Shown: positions 24,273 to 33,332, counted from the stretch's first letter. The stretch: DNA of 47,263 nt from Acidimicrobiales bacterium (GCA_030448105.1 JAUJNP010000001.1:167709-214971), one strand, 5' to 3'. A program made the numbers and translations. The notes: a model not told the origin generated them from the sequence alone.

Positions 24273-25042
24273 CGGGCCGACAGCCGGCGCCACACCGGCC
24301 GGGGCACCAGGCGCAGCACACCGAACACGAGGCGCAGGGCCGGCGGGGCCCAGACGACCTCCGAGCCCCGGCGCAGGCCGTCGAGCACGGCGTCGGCCAC
24401 CGCTTCGGGCGTGGTCGCGAAGGGCGCCGGGTCCATGCCGTCGGTCATCTTGGAGTGCACGAATCCGGGCCGCACCACCATCACCCGAGCGCCGGTGCCG
24501 GCCAGGCGGTCCGAGAGGCCGGACGCGAAGCCGTCGAGTCCGGCCTTGGTGGCGCCGTAGACGAGGTTGTCGGCCCGCACCCGCACGCCGGCCACCGAGG
24601 AGAACACCACCAACGTGCCGTGGCCCTGGGCCCGGAGCTGCCCGGCCACGGCCAGACCGGCCGACACCCCGCCCACGAAGTTGGTGGTGGCGGCGGCGGC
24701 CGCCGCCACCGGGTCGTGGTCGAAGTTGTCCTGGTCGCCGAGCACGCCGAAGGCGAGGAGCACCAGGTCGATGTCGCCGTGGCGGGCGAACACGTCGTCC
24801 ACCACCTTCTGGTGGGAGGTGACGTCGTCGGCGTCGAACGAGACGGACTCGGCCGTGGCCGCGCCGGCCCCTCGCAGCGCCGCCAGCTCGCCTTCGAGGC
24901 GGTCGGGGTGGCGGGCCGCGAGTACGACGGTATGGCAACGGTCGGCGACCATGCGGCGTACGGTGGCGAGGGCGAGGTCGGATCCCCCGCCCAGCACCAA
25001 CACGGACTGCACCCCTCCGACGGCATCGCGCACGGTCGCCAT
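24269..25042 (-). CDS. dprE2: Decaprenylphosphoryl-2-keto-ribose reductase (DprE2-like SDR)
   Basis: A 257-residue short-chain dehydrogenase that would reduce the DprE1 keto product to decaprenylphosphoryl arabinose. The Rossmann start is SVLVLGGGSDLALATVRRM (13-31), the cofactor-region Asp is FDADD, and the catalytic Ser-Tyr-Lys set is VFSSVAG and LVYGATKAG. The C-terminus (APPALRLVFGVLRLVPRPVW) is hydrophobic, as in DprE2 proteins that sit at the membrane. ATG 25042 has a weak GGTGG upstream. First gene of the cassette; the function rests on SDR features plus position beside ubiA and dprE1. Confidence 0.83.
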   Translation of the reverse strand: MATVRDAVGGVQSVLVLGGGSDLALATVRRMVADRCHTVVLAARHPDRLEGELAALRGAGAATAESVSFDADDVTSHQKVVDDVFARHGDIDLVLLAFGVLGDQDNFDHDPVAAAAAATTNFVGGVSAGLAVAGQLRAQGHGTLVVFSSVAGVRVRADNLVYGATKAGLDGFASGLSDRLAGTGARVMVVRPGFVHSKMTDGMDPAPFATTPEAVADAVLDGLRRGSEVVWAPPALRLVFGVLRLVPRPVWRRLSAR

Positions 25043-25183
25043 CTTGCCACCGGCGAGCTGGGCCCCCGGGCGGGTCGGGAGTCGTCGGTCGATCCTGGGG
25101 ATCGAGGATGGAGGATGAGACGGTCGGCTAGGGCCACCGTCCACGGGTCTCCTCGCCTCGCCCTGCCCCGTCCCGTTCCCGCC

Positions 25184-25231
25184 TTCTGGCTTGCATCGCG
25201 GTCGCTCTGGCGTCAGATATGCAAGCCAGAA
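25184..25231. terminator. Strong inverted repeat at the 3' end of iclR
   Basis: Perfect 13-bp arms TTCTGGCTTGCAT (25184-25196) and ATGCAAGCCAGAA (25219-25231) flank a 22-nt loop. The right arm encodes the last residues of the IclR protein and the left arm lies beyond its stop. It separates iclR from dprE2 on the same strand. No T-tract follows, so a factor-dependent terminator or mRNA-end stabiliser fits better than an intrinsic terminator. Confidence 0.5.
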
Positions 25232-25893
25232 CGCTGCGGAGAGTCGGGCCGGTCGGCGACGGCCTCGATCCGGCGGGCGGCGTCGCGCACGGCGGCGCCG
25301 TAGCGGCGGCCCGGTGACCGCGAGGTGCGCTCGACCGGGCCCGACACGCTGACCGCCACCGTCTCGGCGCCGATCACCGCCGGTGCGCTCACCGACGCCA
25401 CGCCCGGGGCCCGCTCCTCCACGCTCTCCACCCAGCCCCGGCGGCCGCCCCCCTCGCCGCCGAGCACCCGCCCGGCCGAGCCGCGGTCGAGGGGCAGGCG
25501 GGCCCCCACCTCCACCGTGGTGCGCAGCTCCTCGCCCGAGTCGAGCGACTCCACGCACAGGCGGGCGTCGCCGTCGCGCACGTAGAGCTGCACGCTCTCC
25601 CCTGTGGCGGCCCGCAGCTCGGCCAGCACGGGCCGGGCCGCCTCGAGCCACGGCCACCCCCGGCCCGCCCGGTGCCCCAGAGCCACCAACCGGGTGCCCA
25701 GCGCGACCCCGCCCGGCCCGTCGCGACGCAGGAGCCCGTGGGCCTCGAGCGCGGTCGCCAGCCGGTGGGCGGTGGGGCGGGCGATACCCGTGCGGGCGAT
25801 CACCTCGGGCATGGTGGTGGCCCCGGCGGCCACCGCGTCGAGGATGGCCACCGACTTGTCCAGCACGCCGACGCCGCTTACCCTTGTGCTCAC
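25213..25893 (-). CDS. IclR family transcriptional regulator (NdgR/LtbR-like)
   Basis: A 226-residue IclR protein. The N-terminal winged helix (about 6-65) reads LDKSVAILDAVAAG, ATTMPEVIARTGIARPTAHR and LATALEAHGLLRRD. The effector-binding domain follows (SVQLYVRDGDARLCVESLDS, GSAGRVLGGEGG, VSAPAVIGAETVAVSVSGPV). It is divergent from leuCD, as are NdgR in Streptomyces and LtbR in Corynebacterium, which control leucine genes. Autoregulation and leuCD control through the palindrome in the shared gap is the obvious inference. GTG 25893 is preceded by CACAAT with an 8-nt gap. The C-terminus is short relative to some homologues, and its last codons form one arm of an inverted repeat. Confidence 0.88.
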   Translation of the reverse strand: MSTRVSGVGVLDKSVAILDAVAAGATTMPEVIARTGIARPTAHRLATALEAHGLLRRDGPGGVALGTRLVALGHRAGRGWPWLEAARPVLAELRAATGESVQLYVRDGDARLCVESLDSGEELRTTVEVGARLPLDRGSAGRVLGGEGGGRRGWVESVEERAPGVASVSAPAVIGAETVAVSVSGPVERTSRSPGRRYGAAVRDAARRIEAVADRPDSPQRSGLHI

Positions 25894-25901
25894 TGATCGA
25901 G

Positions 25902-25923
25902 ATTGTGGTCTCACATGGTGAGA
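25902..25923. promoter_or_regulatory. Divergent iclR/leuC control region with palindromic operator
   Basis: TCTCAC-atg-GTGAGA (25909-25923) is a 6-bp-arm palindrome in the 51-bp gap between the two start codons. CACAAT on the minus strand (25902-25907) is a candidate -10 for iclR, 8 nt before its GTG. The palindrome lies directly upstream of that hexamer, and 21 bp before the leuC ATG, placing it to affect both promoters. Confidence 0.55.
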
Positions 25924-25944
25924 TTCGGCAAGTAGGGAGCCGGG

Positions 25945-27366
25945 ATGCCGGAACCGAGGACGCTCAGCCAGAAGGTGTGGGACCGCCACGTGGTGGCCAC
26001 CACCGACGACGGCACCGACGACGGCACCGACCTGCTCTACGTCGACCTGCACCTCGTGCACGAGGTCACCAGCCCGCAGGCGTTCGAGGGGCTGCGCCTG
26101 TCGGGCCGCACCGTGCGGCGCCCCGACCTGACCCTGGCCACCGCCGACCACAACGTGCCCACCGAGGGCATCGACCGCCCGGTGGCCGACCCCATCTCGG
26201 CCACCCAGCTCGACGCGCTGCGGCGCAACTGCACCGAGTTCGGCATCACCCACTACGGGATGGGTGATCCCGGCCAGGGCATCGTGCACATCATCGGCCC
26301 CGAGCAGGGCCGCACCCTCCCGGGGATGACGATCGTGTGCGGCGACAGCCACACCTCCACCCACGGAGCCTTCGGCGCCCTCGCCTTCGGGATCGGCACG
26401 AGCGAGGTGGAGCACGTGCTCGCCACCCAGACCCTGCCTCAGCGCCGGCCGGGGACGATGGCCGTCACCGTCGACGGGGCGCTGGCGGCCGGCGTCACCG
26501 CCAAGGACGTGATCCTCGCCGTCATCGGCCGCATCGGCACCGGTGGCGGCATCGGCTCGGTGATCGAGTACCGGGGTTCGGCCATCCGGGCCCTCTCGAT
26601 GGAGGGGCGGATGACGGTGTGCAACATGTCGATCGAGGCGGGGGCCAAGGCCGGCCTCATCGCCCCCGACGACGTCACCTTCGCCTACCTCGAAGGCCGG
26701 GCCCACGCCCCGAGGGGCGCCCGGTGGGAAGAGGCGATAGCGGACTGGCGCAGCCTGGCCACCGACGAGGATGCCGACTTCGACAAGGACGTGACCATCG
26801 ACGCCGCATCCATCCGGCCCCACGTGTCCTGGGGAACGAACCCGGCGCAGGTGGTGCCCATCGACACCGACGTGCCCGACCCCGAGTCCTTCGCCGATCC
26901 CGGCGACCGCGACGCCGCCCGCCGGGCGCTCGAGTACATGGGGCTGGCCGCCGGCACCCCACTGCGCGACGTCGCCGTCGACACCGTGTTCATCGGGTCC
27001 TGCACCAACAGCCGCATCGAGGACCTGCGGGCCGCCGCCGCGGTGGCCGCCGGGCGCCGGGCGGCGCCGGGCGTGCGCACCCTGGTGGTGCCGGGCAGCT
27101 TCGCGGTGAAGCGCCAGGCCGAGGCCGAGGGCCTCGACCGGATGTTCACCGCCGCCGGCTTCGACTGGCGGGAGCCGGGCTGCTCCATGTGCCTGGCCAT
27201 GAACCCCGACAAGCTGGCGCCGGGCGAGCGCTGCGCCAGCACCAGCAACCGCAACTTCGAGGGCCGCCAGGGGCGGGGCGGTCGCACCCACCTCGTCTCC
27301 CCCGCGGTGGCCGCCGCCACCGCCGTCGCCGGCCGGTTCGCCACCCCGAACGACCTGGAGGGCTGA
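25945..27366 (+). CDS. leuC: 3-isopropylmalate dehydratase large subunit
   Basis: A 473-residue aconitase-family subunit that isomerises 2-isopropylmalate to 3-isopropylmalate and, with LeuD, citramalate to 3-methylmalate. The 4Fe-4S ligands are the Cys in [14 protein letters not shown] and the two in [13 protein letters not shown]. Other signatures are [25 protein letters not shown]-type [28 protein letters not shown] and [21 protein letters not shown] 25945 follows a purine-rich AGGGAG. The stop overlaps the leuD ATG by one base. Confidence 0.96.
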   Translation: MPEPRTLSQKVWDRHVVATTDDGTDDGTDLLYVDLHLVHEVTSPQAFEGLRLSGRTVRRPDLTLATADHNVPTEGIDRPVADPISATQLDALRRNCTEFGITHYGMGDPGQGIVHIIGPEQGRTLPGMTIVCGDSHTSTHGAFGALAFGIGTSEVEHVLATQTLPQRRPGTMAVTVDGALAAGVTAKDVILAVIGRIGTGGGIGSVIEYRGSAIRALSMEGRMTVCNMSIEAGAKAGLIAPDDVTFAYLEGRAHAPRGARWEEAIADWRSLATDEDADFDKDVTIDAASIRPHVSWGTNPAQVVPIDTDVPDPESFADPGDRDAARRALEYMGLAAGTPLRDVAVDTVFIGSCTNSRIEDLRAAAAVAAGRRAAPGVRTLVVPGSFAVKRQAEAEGLDRMFTAAGFDWREPGCSMCLAMNPDKLAPGERCASTSNRNFEGRQGRGGRTHLVSPAVAAATAVAGRFATPNDLEG

Positions 27367-27956
27367 TGGAACCCGTGCGCATCGTGTCGGGCACGGCCGT
27401 GCCCCTCGACCGCTCCGACGTCGACACCGACCAGATCATCCCGGCCGACTGGCTGAAGCGGGTGGAGCGCACCGGCTTCGGCCAAGGCCTGTTCGCCTCG
27501 TGGCGCGACGACCGGAGCTTCGTGCTCAACGACGAGCGCTACGCCGGCGCATCGATCCTGCTCGCCGGCCCGAACTTCGGCACCGGCTCCTCCCGGGAGC
27601 ACGCCGTGTGGGCGATCATGGACGCCGGCTTCCAGGCGGTGATCTCCCCCCGCTTCGCCGACATCTTCCGCAACAACTGCACCAAGTGCGGGCTCGTGCC
27701 GGTCACGGTGGAGGCGGAGGTGGGCGAGCGCCTGATGCGGGCGGTGCAGGCCGATCCCACCATCGAGCTCACCGTCGACGTCGACCGCCGCACCCTCGAG
27801 GCGCCCGCCCTTGCCGTCACCGTCGGCTTCCCCCTCGACGACGCCACCCGCGAGCGGTTTCTCGAGGGCCTCGACGACATCGCGCTCACGCTGCGCTCGG
27901 CCGACGCCATCGACGCTTTCGAGGCTCATCGGCCGGGGTGGCTGGTCGGCGCCTGA
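27366..27956 (+). CDS. leuD: 3-isopropylmalate dehydratase small subunit
   Basis: A 196-residue swivelling-domain subunit that completes the LeuCD active site. It starts with SGTAVPLDRSDVDTDQIIPA and has the substrate loop GPNFGTGSSREHAVWAI and FADIFRNNCTKCGLVPV. Length and motifs are normal. TGATG overlap with leuC implies coupled translation and equal subunit supply. It ends 9 bp before a convergent phosphoesterase gene. Confidence 0.96.
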   Translation: MEPVRIVSGTAVPLDRSDVDTDQIIPADWLKRVERTGFGQGLFASWRDDRSFVLNDERYAGASILLAGPNFGTGSSREHAVWAIMDAGFQAVISPRFADIFRNNCTKCGLVPVTVEAEVGERLMRAVQADPTIELTVDVDRRTLEAPALAVTVGFPLDDATRERFLEGLDDIALTLRSADAIDAFEAHRPGWLVGA

Positions 27957-27965
27957 ACGGCGAGG

Positions 27966-28802
27966 TCAGGAGCAGCTCCCCGACCCGGTGTCGGTGAACG
28001 TCTGCCCGGCGATGGGGTGGAACTTCCAGCTGTAGCCGTCGGTCCCGAGGTCCACCGCGATCACGCCGTAGGTGCCCGACCGTCGCACCTGGGAACCGGA
28101 CCGGGCCGGGCCGAAGGCGTAGGGGCTGGCCCCGCCGGTGCCCACCACGAACTCCCGCATGCCCCCCGCCAACGGGGTGCCGTCACGACCGAGCTCGGCG
28201 AACCGCTCGTACCCGTGGTCGTGGCCGTTGAGGACGAGGTCGCCGCCCACGTCGTAGACGGCCTGCCACAGCGGGAGCACCGAGGGGTTGTCGCCGTGAG
28301 GCCCTGAGCTGGCCAGCGGCTTGTGCCAGTAGGCGGCGATGCACCGCTTGGCGCCGGCGTTGGTGCGAACGAAGGCGGCGGCGGCGACGAGGTTGGCCTC
28401 GCTGTTCAACGAGAACACCCTCCACGCGCCGACGTCGAAGTAGTAGTAGCCGGCGCCCGGCGGGCCCGCCCGGTTCCCGAAGTAGCCGAAGTAGCCGGCC
28501 GCCCCCGAGGTGGCGTAGTCGTGGTTGCCGGGAGCGGGCCGGACCCGACCGTCGTGTCGACCCCACGTCGGCCGGTAGCAGTTGGCGAACTCGGCCGAGG
28601 TCCCGGACTGGTAGGCATTGTCGCCGAACGTCACCACCGTCCCCCCCAGGCGATCGATGACGTCCGCCGTCCTGGAGTCGGCCGACAGGGCGCAGCTGGC
28701 GATGTCGCCGGCACCGACGAGTCGGCTGGGCGCCGGTTCGCATCCGGACAGCCCGAAGGCCATCACCCCTACACAGCAGAGAACACCAAGCAGGCGACGC
28801 AT
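27966..28802 (-). CDS. Secreted calcineurin-like metallophosphoesterase lipoprotein
   Basis: A 278-residue exported phosphoesterase. A signal peptide with lipobox GLSGC (Cys21) begins the protein. Metal-binding motifs are GAGDIASC (around 30-37), GDNAY (60-64), GNHD (92-95), YWHKP (His160) and NGHDHGYER (192-200), in the order of purple-acid-phosphatase-like enzymes. ATG 28802 follows GAGAGGCGGAGC, a clear Shine-Dalgarno sequence. Likely anchored on the outer face of the membrane; the substrate (phosphomonoester or nucleotide) cannot be told. It is convergent with leuD, and its upstream neighbour on the same strand is a small membrane protein. Confidence 0.85.
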   Translation of the reverse strand: MRRLLGVLCCVGVMAFGLSGCEPAPSRLVGAGDIASCALSADSRTADVIDRLGGTVVTFGDNAYQSGTSAEFANCYRPTWGRHDGRVRPAPGNHDYATSGAAGYFGYFGNRAGPPGAGYYYFDVGAWRVFSLNSEANLVAAAAFVRTNAGAKRCIAAYWHKPLASSGPHGDNPSVLPLWQAVYDVGGDLVLNGHDHGYERFAELGRDGTPLAGGMREFVVGTGGASPYAFGPARSGSQVRRSGTYGVIAVDLGTDGYSWKFHPIAGQTFTDTGSGSCS

Positions 28803-28873
28803 GCTCCGCCTCTCGAATCGGCCCGACCGGCGCAGGGTACCCAGGTCGCGGCCGAGTTCCCCTCGCCGAGCGT

Positions 28874-29389
28874 TCAGTGGCTCGTGGGCGCCGATCGAGC
28901 CGCGAGGCGCGGGCCCACGGCGCGGTCGGACAGCAGACCGGTCGTGAAGGAGTAGATGGCCTTGTGCACGCTGTCCACCAGCTGTTCCTGCCGGGGCCAG
29001 GTGCGCGGGGGTGCGCCCATGCCGGTGGCGTTCTCCAGCGTCTGGTCGGTGGCCAGGCGCACGACCGTGTGCACCAACGACGCCCGCGACCCTCGAAGGC
29101 CGGTCGCCGACCAGACGCCGCGCAGCGCACCGAGGGCCGCACCGGTGCCCCAGTGCATCAGGTGGTTCCACACCGGCGGCTGCGCGTCCTCGGCGGGGCG
29201 CCGACCGAGCAGAGCCAGCGCGGTACGGCCAGGGACGTAGGAGCTCGGCCGACCGGTGACGCGCTGCTCGACCTTCTCGGCGAAAGTCATCGCCGCCACC
29301 CCGACGAGTCCCGCGGCCGCCCCCCGCAGCGCGGCGACGCCGAGCTGGCGGGGCCGATCGCCGCCCTCGGATGGAGCTGCTCGAGACAC
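28874..29389 (-). CDS. Small membrane-associated hypothetical protein
   Basis: A 171-residue protein of no family I can name. An Ala/Gly-rich hydrophobic helix near the start (LRGAAAGLVGVAAMTFAEKV, about 19-38) and another in WGTGAALGALRGVWSATGL suggest one or two membrane segments. Conserved-looking polar residues occur in WNHLMHW and QEQLVDSVHKAIYSFTTGLL. GTG 29389 has a strong Shine-Dalgarno sequence (GGGAGGAAG). The start is divergent from the acyltransferase gene. It might share a transcript with the phosphoesterase 71 bp downstream. Confidence 0.6.
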   Translation of the reverse strand: MSRAAPSEGGDRPRQLGVAALRGAAAGLVGVAAMTFAEKVEQRVTGRPSSYVPGRTALALLGRRPAEDAQPPVWNHLMHWGTGAALGALRGVWSATGLRGSRASLVHTVVRLATDQTLENATGMGAPPRTWPRQEQLVDSVHKAIYSFTTGLLSDRAVGPRLAARSAPTSH

Positions 29390-29484
29390 GGGGCTTCCTC
29401 CCTGGCCGGCCCTGCTGGTCAGCGTCGTCTTTCCCCCAGCTCCCTCCCGAACCACATTGCGCTCGGTGCCTTGGTGGCGGCGAC

Positions 29485-31551
29485 GTGGTCGGCAAGGCTG
29501 CGGACGTGGCAGGCGTCGATCGATCCGTCGGGGCGGGCACCCCACCCACGGCCGCCGCCGCCGCCACCGCCTGGAGCACCGGAACCGGCGAACGGGTCGT
29601 CCCCCTCGACGGGCTTCGGGGGCTGGCCATCACCGCCGTGGTGCTGTTCCACGCGGGCGTCGCCCCGGCTCGCGGTGGCTTCCTCGGGGTCGACCTGTTC
29701 TTCGTGCTCAGCGGATTCCTCATCACCAGCCTGCTGCTGGCCGACCCGTACCGCGTTCGCCGGTTCTGGTCGCGCCGGGCCCGGCGCCTGCTCCCACCGG
29801 TTATCGCCGTCGTCGTGGTGGTGACGGCGAGCGCTGCGCTGTTCGGCTCCGCCGCCGACCGGGCTCAGCTCTCGGCGGACGGCCTTTCGGCCCTGGGGTA
29901 CTTCTCGAACTGGCGGTTCGCGCTCAGCGGTCGCGGCTACTTCGACCAGACGGCCCTGCCCTCGCCGCTGCTGCACACCTGGTCGCTGAGCATCGAGGAG
30001 CAGTTCTACCTGGTGTGGCCCCTGCTGGTGGCGCTGGCGTGCCGGTCTCGCTGGGGCGGAAGGGCCCTCGTGGCCGGCGCCGCCCTGCTGGCGGTGGGAT
30101 CGTACGCACTCGCCTACGCGCTGTACGGCGGCGAGGGCGGCTCGGCCCGGGCGTACTACGGCACCGACACCCGCATGCACGCCCTTCTCGCCGGCGCGAC
30201 CCTGGCCGGGGTGCTCTACGGGCGGCGCCGCTCGACGGCCGGGGAGCCGGGACCGCCTCTGTCCCGCCCGGGTCTGGCCGACCTGGCCGGGGCGGCCGGC
30301 CTCGCCATCACCGTGGTGCTGTGGGTGACCATCGACGGGCAGCGATCGTGGCTGGGGCCGCTCGGCCCGGTGATCGTCGACCTGGCCGCGGTGGCCGTCA
30401 TCGCCGCCATCGCCGTCCACCCTCGTGGCGTCGTGGGCCGGCTGCTGTCGGCCCCTCCCCTGGTCGGGCTGGGACTGATCTCCTACAGCCTGTACGTGTG
30501 GCACTGGCCGATCGACCTCTTCCTGACCAGCGCCCGCACCGGCCTGTCGGGCACGGCCCTGCTCGCGGTTCGCCTGGTGGCCGCGGTGCTGGCCGGCACG
30601 GTGTCGTGGCGGTGCATCGAACGGCCGTTCCGGGCCGGTGGCCTGCGCACCCGGCCGGCGGTGACGGCGGCCGGCGTGGCCGTGGCCGCCGTTCTCGTGC
30701 TGTGCCTGCCCGCAGTGGTGGCGCCGCCGTCGCCGGAGGAGCCGGCGCTGGCGGCGGCGGCCGGCCCGGTCGCCTCCACCGAGCCGGTCGCCTCCACCGC
30801 ACCGTCCCGCCCGTCGACCGCCCCGCCGGCCGCCGTCGGCATCCCGACCACGGCCGCGCCGGACCCCAACCGCCCCCTGCGGGCCGTCATCTTCGGGGAC
30901 TCCGTCGCCCGCAGCCTCGCCCTGCCCATCGCCGGCATGGGCGCCGAGCGCCAGATCGAGCTCATCAACGAGGCGGTGCTCGGCTGTGGCGTGGCCCGCG
31001 GGGGCCCGTACCGGTACTTCGGCAACACCCTCGACCCGACCGACTTCTGCGAGCAGTGGCCAGAGCGATGGCGGGCCGCCGTGGCTGCTCACCGGCCCGA
31101 CGTGGTGGTCGTCCTCGTCGGCCGCTTCGAGGTGATGGACCGCACCCGGGACGGCGACTTCACCAACATCGGGGAGCCGGCGTACGACAGCTACCTGGCC
31201 GGCGAGCTGGAGCGCGCCGTCGACGTGGTGAGCGAGCTGGGGGCACGGGTCGTGGTCTCGACCGCCCCCTACTACAAGCGGGGCGAGCGGCCCGATGGCG
31301 GCCTGTGGCCCGAAGACGAGACGTGGCGTGTCGACCGCTTCAACACCATCGTCCGTGAGGTCGTGGCCCGGTCCGGTGACCGCGTGTCGCTGGTCGACAT
31401 CGGGGCCGCACTCGGACCCGACGGCGGGTACTCATCCACGGTGGCCGGCATCAAGGTGCGCTACGACGGCGTCCACCTGACGACGAGCGGCGCCCGGATG
31501 GTGGCGCCGCTGCTGTTCGACGCCATCCGCTCCGCCGTCGCCGAGCCCTGA
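29485..31551 (+). CDS. OafA/YrhL-type membrane acyltransferase with C-terminal SGNH domain
   Basis: About 688 residues. An acyltransferase-3 membrane domain starts with VPLDGLRGLAITAVVLFHAG and shows FLGVDLFFVLSGFLITSLLL and HTWSLSIEEQFYLVWPLL, with about ten helices in all. An Ala/Pro/Thr linker with a repeated PVAST motif follows. The SGNH esterase-like domain has AVIFGDSVARSLALPI (nucleophile Ser) and DGVHLTTSGARM (catalytic Asp/His). Such proteins O-acylate envelope glycans. The start is uncertain: an open ATG at 29371 would overlap the divergent gene, so GTG 29485 (or 29506) is preferred. The glycan substrate is unknown. Confidence 0.83.
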   Translation: MVGKAADVAGVDRSVGAGTPPTAAAAATAWSTGTGERVVPLDGLRGLAITAVVLFHAGVAPARGGFLGVDLFFVLSGFLITSLLLADPYRVRRFWSRRARRLLPPVIAVVVVVTASAALFGSAADRAQLSADGLSALGYFSNWRFALSGRGYFDQTALPSPLLHTWSLSIEEQFYLVWPLLVALACRSRWGGRALVAGAALLAVGSYALAYALYGGEGGSARAYYGTDTRMHALLAGATLAGVLYGRRRSTAGEPGPPLSRPGLADLAGAAGLAITVVLWVTIDGQRSWLGPLGPVIVDLAAVAVIAAIAVHPRGVVGRLLSAPPLVGLGLISYSLYVWHWPIDLFLTSARTGLSGTALLAVRLVAAVLAGTVSWRCIERPFRAGGLRTRPAVTAAGVAVAAVLVLCLPAVVAPPSPEEPALAAAAGPVASTEPVASTAPSRPSTAPPAAVGIPTTAAPDPNRPLRAVIFGDSVARSLALPIAGMGAERQIELINEAVLGCGVARGGPYRYFGNTLDPTDFCEQWPERWRAAVAAHRPDVVVVLVGRFEVMDRTRDGDFTNIGEPAYDSYLAGELERAVDVVSELGARVVVSTAPYYKRGERPDGGLWPEDETWRVDRFNTIVREVVARSGDRVSLVDIGAALGPDGGYSSTVAGIKVRYDGVHLTTSGARMVAPLLFDAIRSAVAEP

Positions 31552-31570
31552 ACGCCCGAGGACCCGGGGG

Positions 31571-33166
31571 TCAGAGAAGGCGGAGGCTGCCGGGGCGGAT
31601 CACCTTGGTGCGGTCCTCGCCGCTGCCCTGGGCCCGCAGGATGCGGTTGATGGCGTTGAGGAAGGCACGGGCCGACGCCTCGACCACGTCGGTGGACAGG
31701 CCCCGGCCCGACATGCGCAGCCCGTCGACCTCGAACTGCAGGGCCACGTCGGCCAGGGCGTCGACGCCACCGGTGACCGAGGTGACGGTGTAGTCGGTGA
31801 GGCGGCCGTCCACGCCGGTGAGCTCCCGGATGGCCTTGCAGGCGGCGTCGACCATGCCGTCGCCTTCGCAGGTGGCGGTGCGTTCCTTGCCGTCGGCGGC
31901 CAGCACCACCGTGGTGGTGGGGGTGGTGGCGGTTCCGCCGGCGGACTCCACCGCCACCAGTGTGTAGGTGCCCTCGGCGACGGTCTCGCCCAGCTCCTCG
32001 GCCACCAGGGCCTCGAGGTCGGCTTCGGTGAGCTGCACCTTGCGGTCGGCCAGCTCCTTGAACCGGGCGAAGGCGGCGTTGAGGGCGTCGCCCTGGATCT
32101 TGAGGCCCATCTTGGCGAGGGTGTCGGCAAAGGCGTGGCGGCCCGAGTGCTTGCCCAGCACGATCTGGCTCTCGCCCGCGCCGACCGCGCCGGGGTCCAT
32201 GATCTCGTAGGTGGTGCGCTCGCTGAGCACGCCGTGCTGGTGGATGCCCGACTCGTGGGCGAACGCGTTGCGCCCCACCACCGCCTTGTTGTACTGGACC
32301 GCGTAGCCGGTGAGGCGGGCCACCAGGCGGCTGGTGCGGCCCAGCTCCTCGGTGCGGATGCCGGTGTCGAGGGGGATGCCGTCGGAGCCGGCGAAGAAGT
32401 CGGCGCGGGTCTTGATGGCCATCACCACCTCCTCCATGGCGGCGTTGCCGGCCCGCTCGCCCAGCCCGTTGATGGTGCACTCCACCTGGCGGGCGCCGGC
32501 CCGCACGGCGGCGAGGGAGTTGGCCACGGCCAAACCGAGGTCGTCGTGGCAGTGGGTGGACAGCACGTAGTCGCCGCTGACCTTGGCGCGGATGCGGCGC
32601 AGCTGGTTGGCGTACTCCTCGGGGATTCCGTAGCCGACGGTGTCGGGGATGTTGAGGGTGGTGGCGCCGGCGTCGACGGCCACCTGGAGCACCTCGCACA
32701 TGAAGTCGAAGTCCGAGCGCGACGCGTCCTCGGGGGAGAACTCGATGTCGTCGGTGTAGCCCCGGGCGTGGGCGACGGCGGCGGCGGCCTCGGCCTTCAC
32801 CTGGTCGGGCGTCATGCGCAGCTTGTGGCGCATGTGGGTCTCGCTGGTGGCGATGAAGGTGTGGATGCGGGTGTGCTCGGCGGCCTCGATGGCCTCCCAG
32901 CAGCGGTCGACGTCGGCCAGCGAGGTGCGGGAGAGGCCGCAGATCACCGGGCCCCGCACCGAGCGGGCGATGGCCTGCACCGCCTCGAAGTCGCCCTGGC
33001 TGGCCACCGGGAAGCCGGCCTCGATGTAGTCCACCCCGAGGCGGGCCAGCTGCTCGGCGATCTCCAGCTTCTCGCCCTGGTCGAGGGAGATCCCCGGCGA
33101 CTGCTCCCCGTCGCGCAGGGTGGTGTCGAAGATGATCACCCGGTCGGTGGAGGTGGCCTCGGCCAT
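31571..33166 (-). CDS. leuA: 2-isopropylmalate synthase
   Basis: A 531-residue enzyme for the first committed leucine step, acetyl-CoA plus 2-oxoisovalerate. It is the LeuA type 1 form, unlike the approximately 600-residue actinobacterial type. Signatures are [15 protein letters not shown] (11-25), [37 protein letters not shown] and [15 protein letters not shown]. The C-terminal regulatory domain (about 390-531, leucine feedback site) is present. ATG 33166 has AAAGG 8 nt upstream. A leader peptide with three Leu codons and an intrinsic terminator precede it, indicating leucine attenuation. It is convergent with the acyltransferase gene. Confidence 0.96.
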   Translation of the reverse strand: MAEATSTDRVIIFDTTLRDGEQSPGISLDQGEKLEIAEQLARLGVDYIEAGFPVASQGDFEAVQAIARSVRGPVICGLSRTSLADVDRCWEAIEAAEHTRIHTFIATSETHMRHKLRMTPDQVKAEAAAAVAHARGYTDDIEFSPEDASRSDFDFMCEVLQVAVDAGATTLNIPDTVGYGIPEEYANQLRRIRAKVSGDYVLSTHCHDDLGLAVANSLAAVRAGARQVECTINGLGERAGNAAMEEVVMAIKTRADFFAGSDGIPLDTGIRTEELGRTSRLVARLTGYAVQYNKAVVGRNAFAHESGIHQHGVLSERTTYEIMDPGAVGAGESQIVLGKHSGRHAFADTLAKMGLKIQGDALNAAFARFKELADRKVQLTEADLEALVAEELGETVAEGTYTLVAVESAGGTATTPTTTVVLAADGKERTATCEGDGMVDAACKAIRELTGVDGRLTDYTVTSVTGGVDALADVALQFEVDGLRMSGRGLSTDVVEASARAFLNAINRILRAQGSGEDRTKVIRPGSLRLL

Positions 33167-33216
33167 GGGGTTGCCTTTCGGTCGATCGGTCGGTCGGTCG
33201 GAGTGGGGCGGGGCGG

Positions 33217-33257
33217 AAAACGAAGAAACCTCCCGGCCCAGAGGCGCAGGAGGTTTC
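33217..33257 (-). terminator. Intrinsic terminator (attenuator) before leuA
   Basis: On the minus strand GAAACCTCC (33257-33249) pairs perfectly with GGAGGTTTC (33233-33225) across a GC-rich loop, followed by TTCGTTTT. It sits between the Leu-rich leader peptide and leuA. The CCTCCTCC stretch of the leader's Leu codons is also complementary to the GGAGG arm, offering an alternative pairing. Confidence 0.75.
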
Positions 33258-33284
33258 GGCGGGCACCGTATGGGCGGCGCTCGC

Positions 33285-33323
33285 CTACGTGAGGAGGAGG
33301 TCCGAAGCAAAGGGGCGTGACAT
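33285..33323 (-). CDS. leuL: leuA leader peptide
   Basis: A 12-residue ORF, MSRPFASDLLLT, ATG 33323 to TAG 33285. It has three consecutive CTC leucine codons just before its stop and lies between a good promoter and an intrinsic terminator upstream of leuA. This is the textbook arrangement of a leucine attenuator: a ribosome slowed at Leu codons would favour an antiterminating structure. There is almost no 5' leader, so the ATG is probably at or within a few bases of the transcript start. Confidence 0.75.
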   Translation of the reverse strand: MSRPFASDLLLT

Positions 33324-33332
33324 GGCCCGTGG

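Noticed and set aside
25213..27291. Long minus-strand frame across leuC that includes iclR
   Set aside because: Only the part up to GTG 25893 has IclR features; the rest is antisense to leuC.
29371..29484. ATG 29371 as start of the acyltransferase
   Set aside because: It overlaps the divergent gene's start, and the extra residues show no family similarity. A downstream GTG is preferred.
30770..30800. PVAST repeat in the acyltransferase linker as a mobile or regulatory repeat
   Set aside because: Two short in-frame copies in a low-complexity linker are ordinary.
33174..33200. CGGT/GATC short repeats before leuA as an operator
   Set aside because: A simple tetranucleotide-like run (GGTCGGTCGGTCG) without dyad symmetry, between terminator and SD. 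No evidence of binding function.
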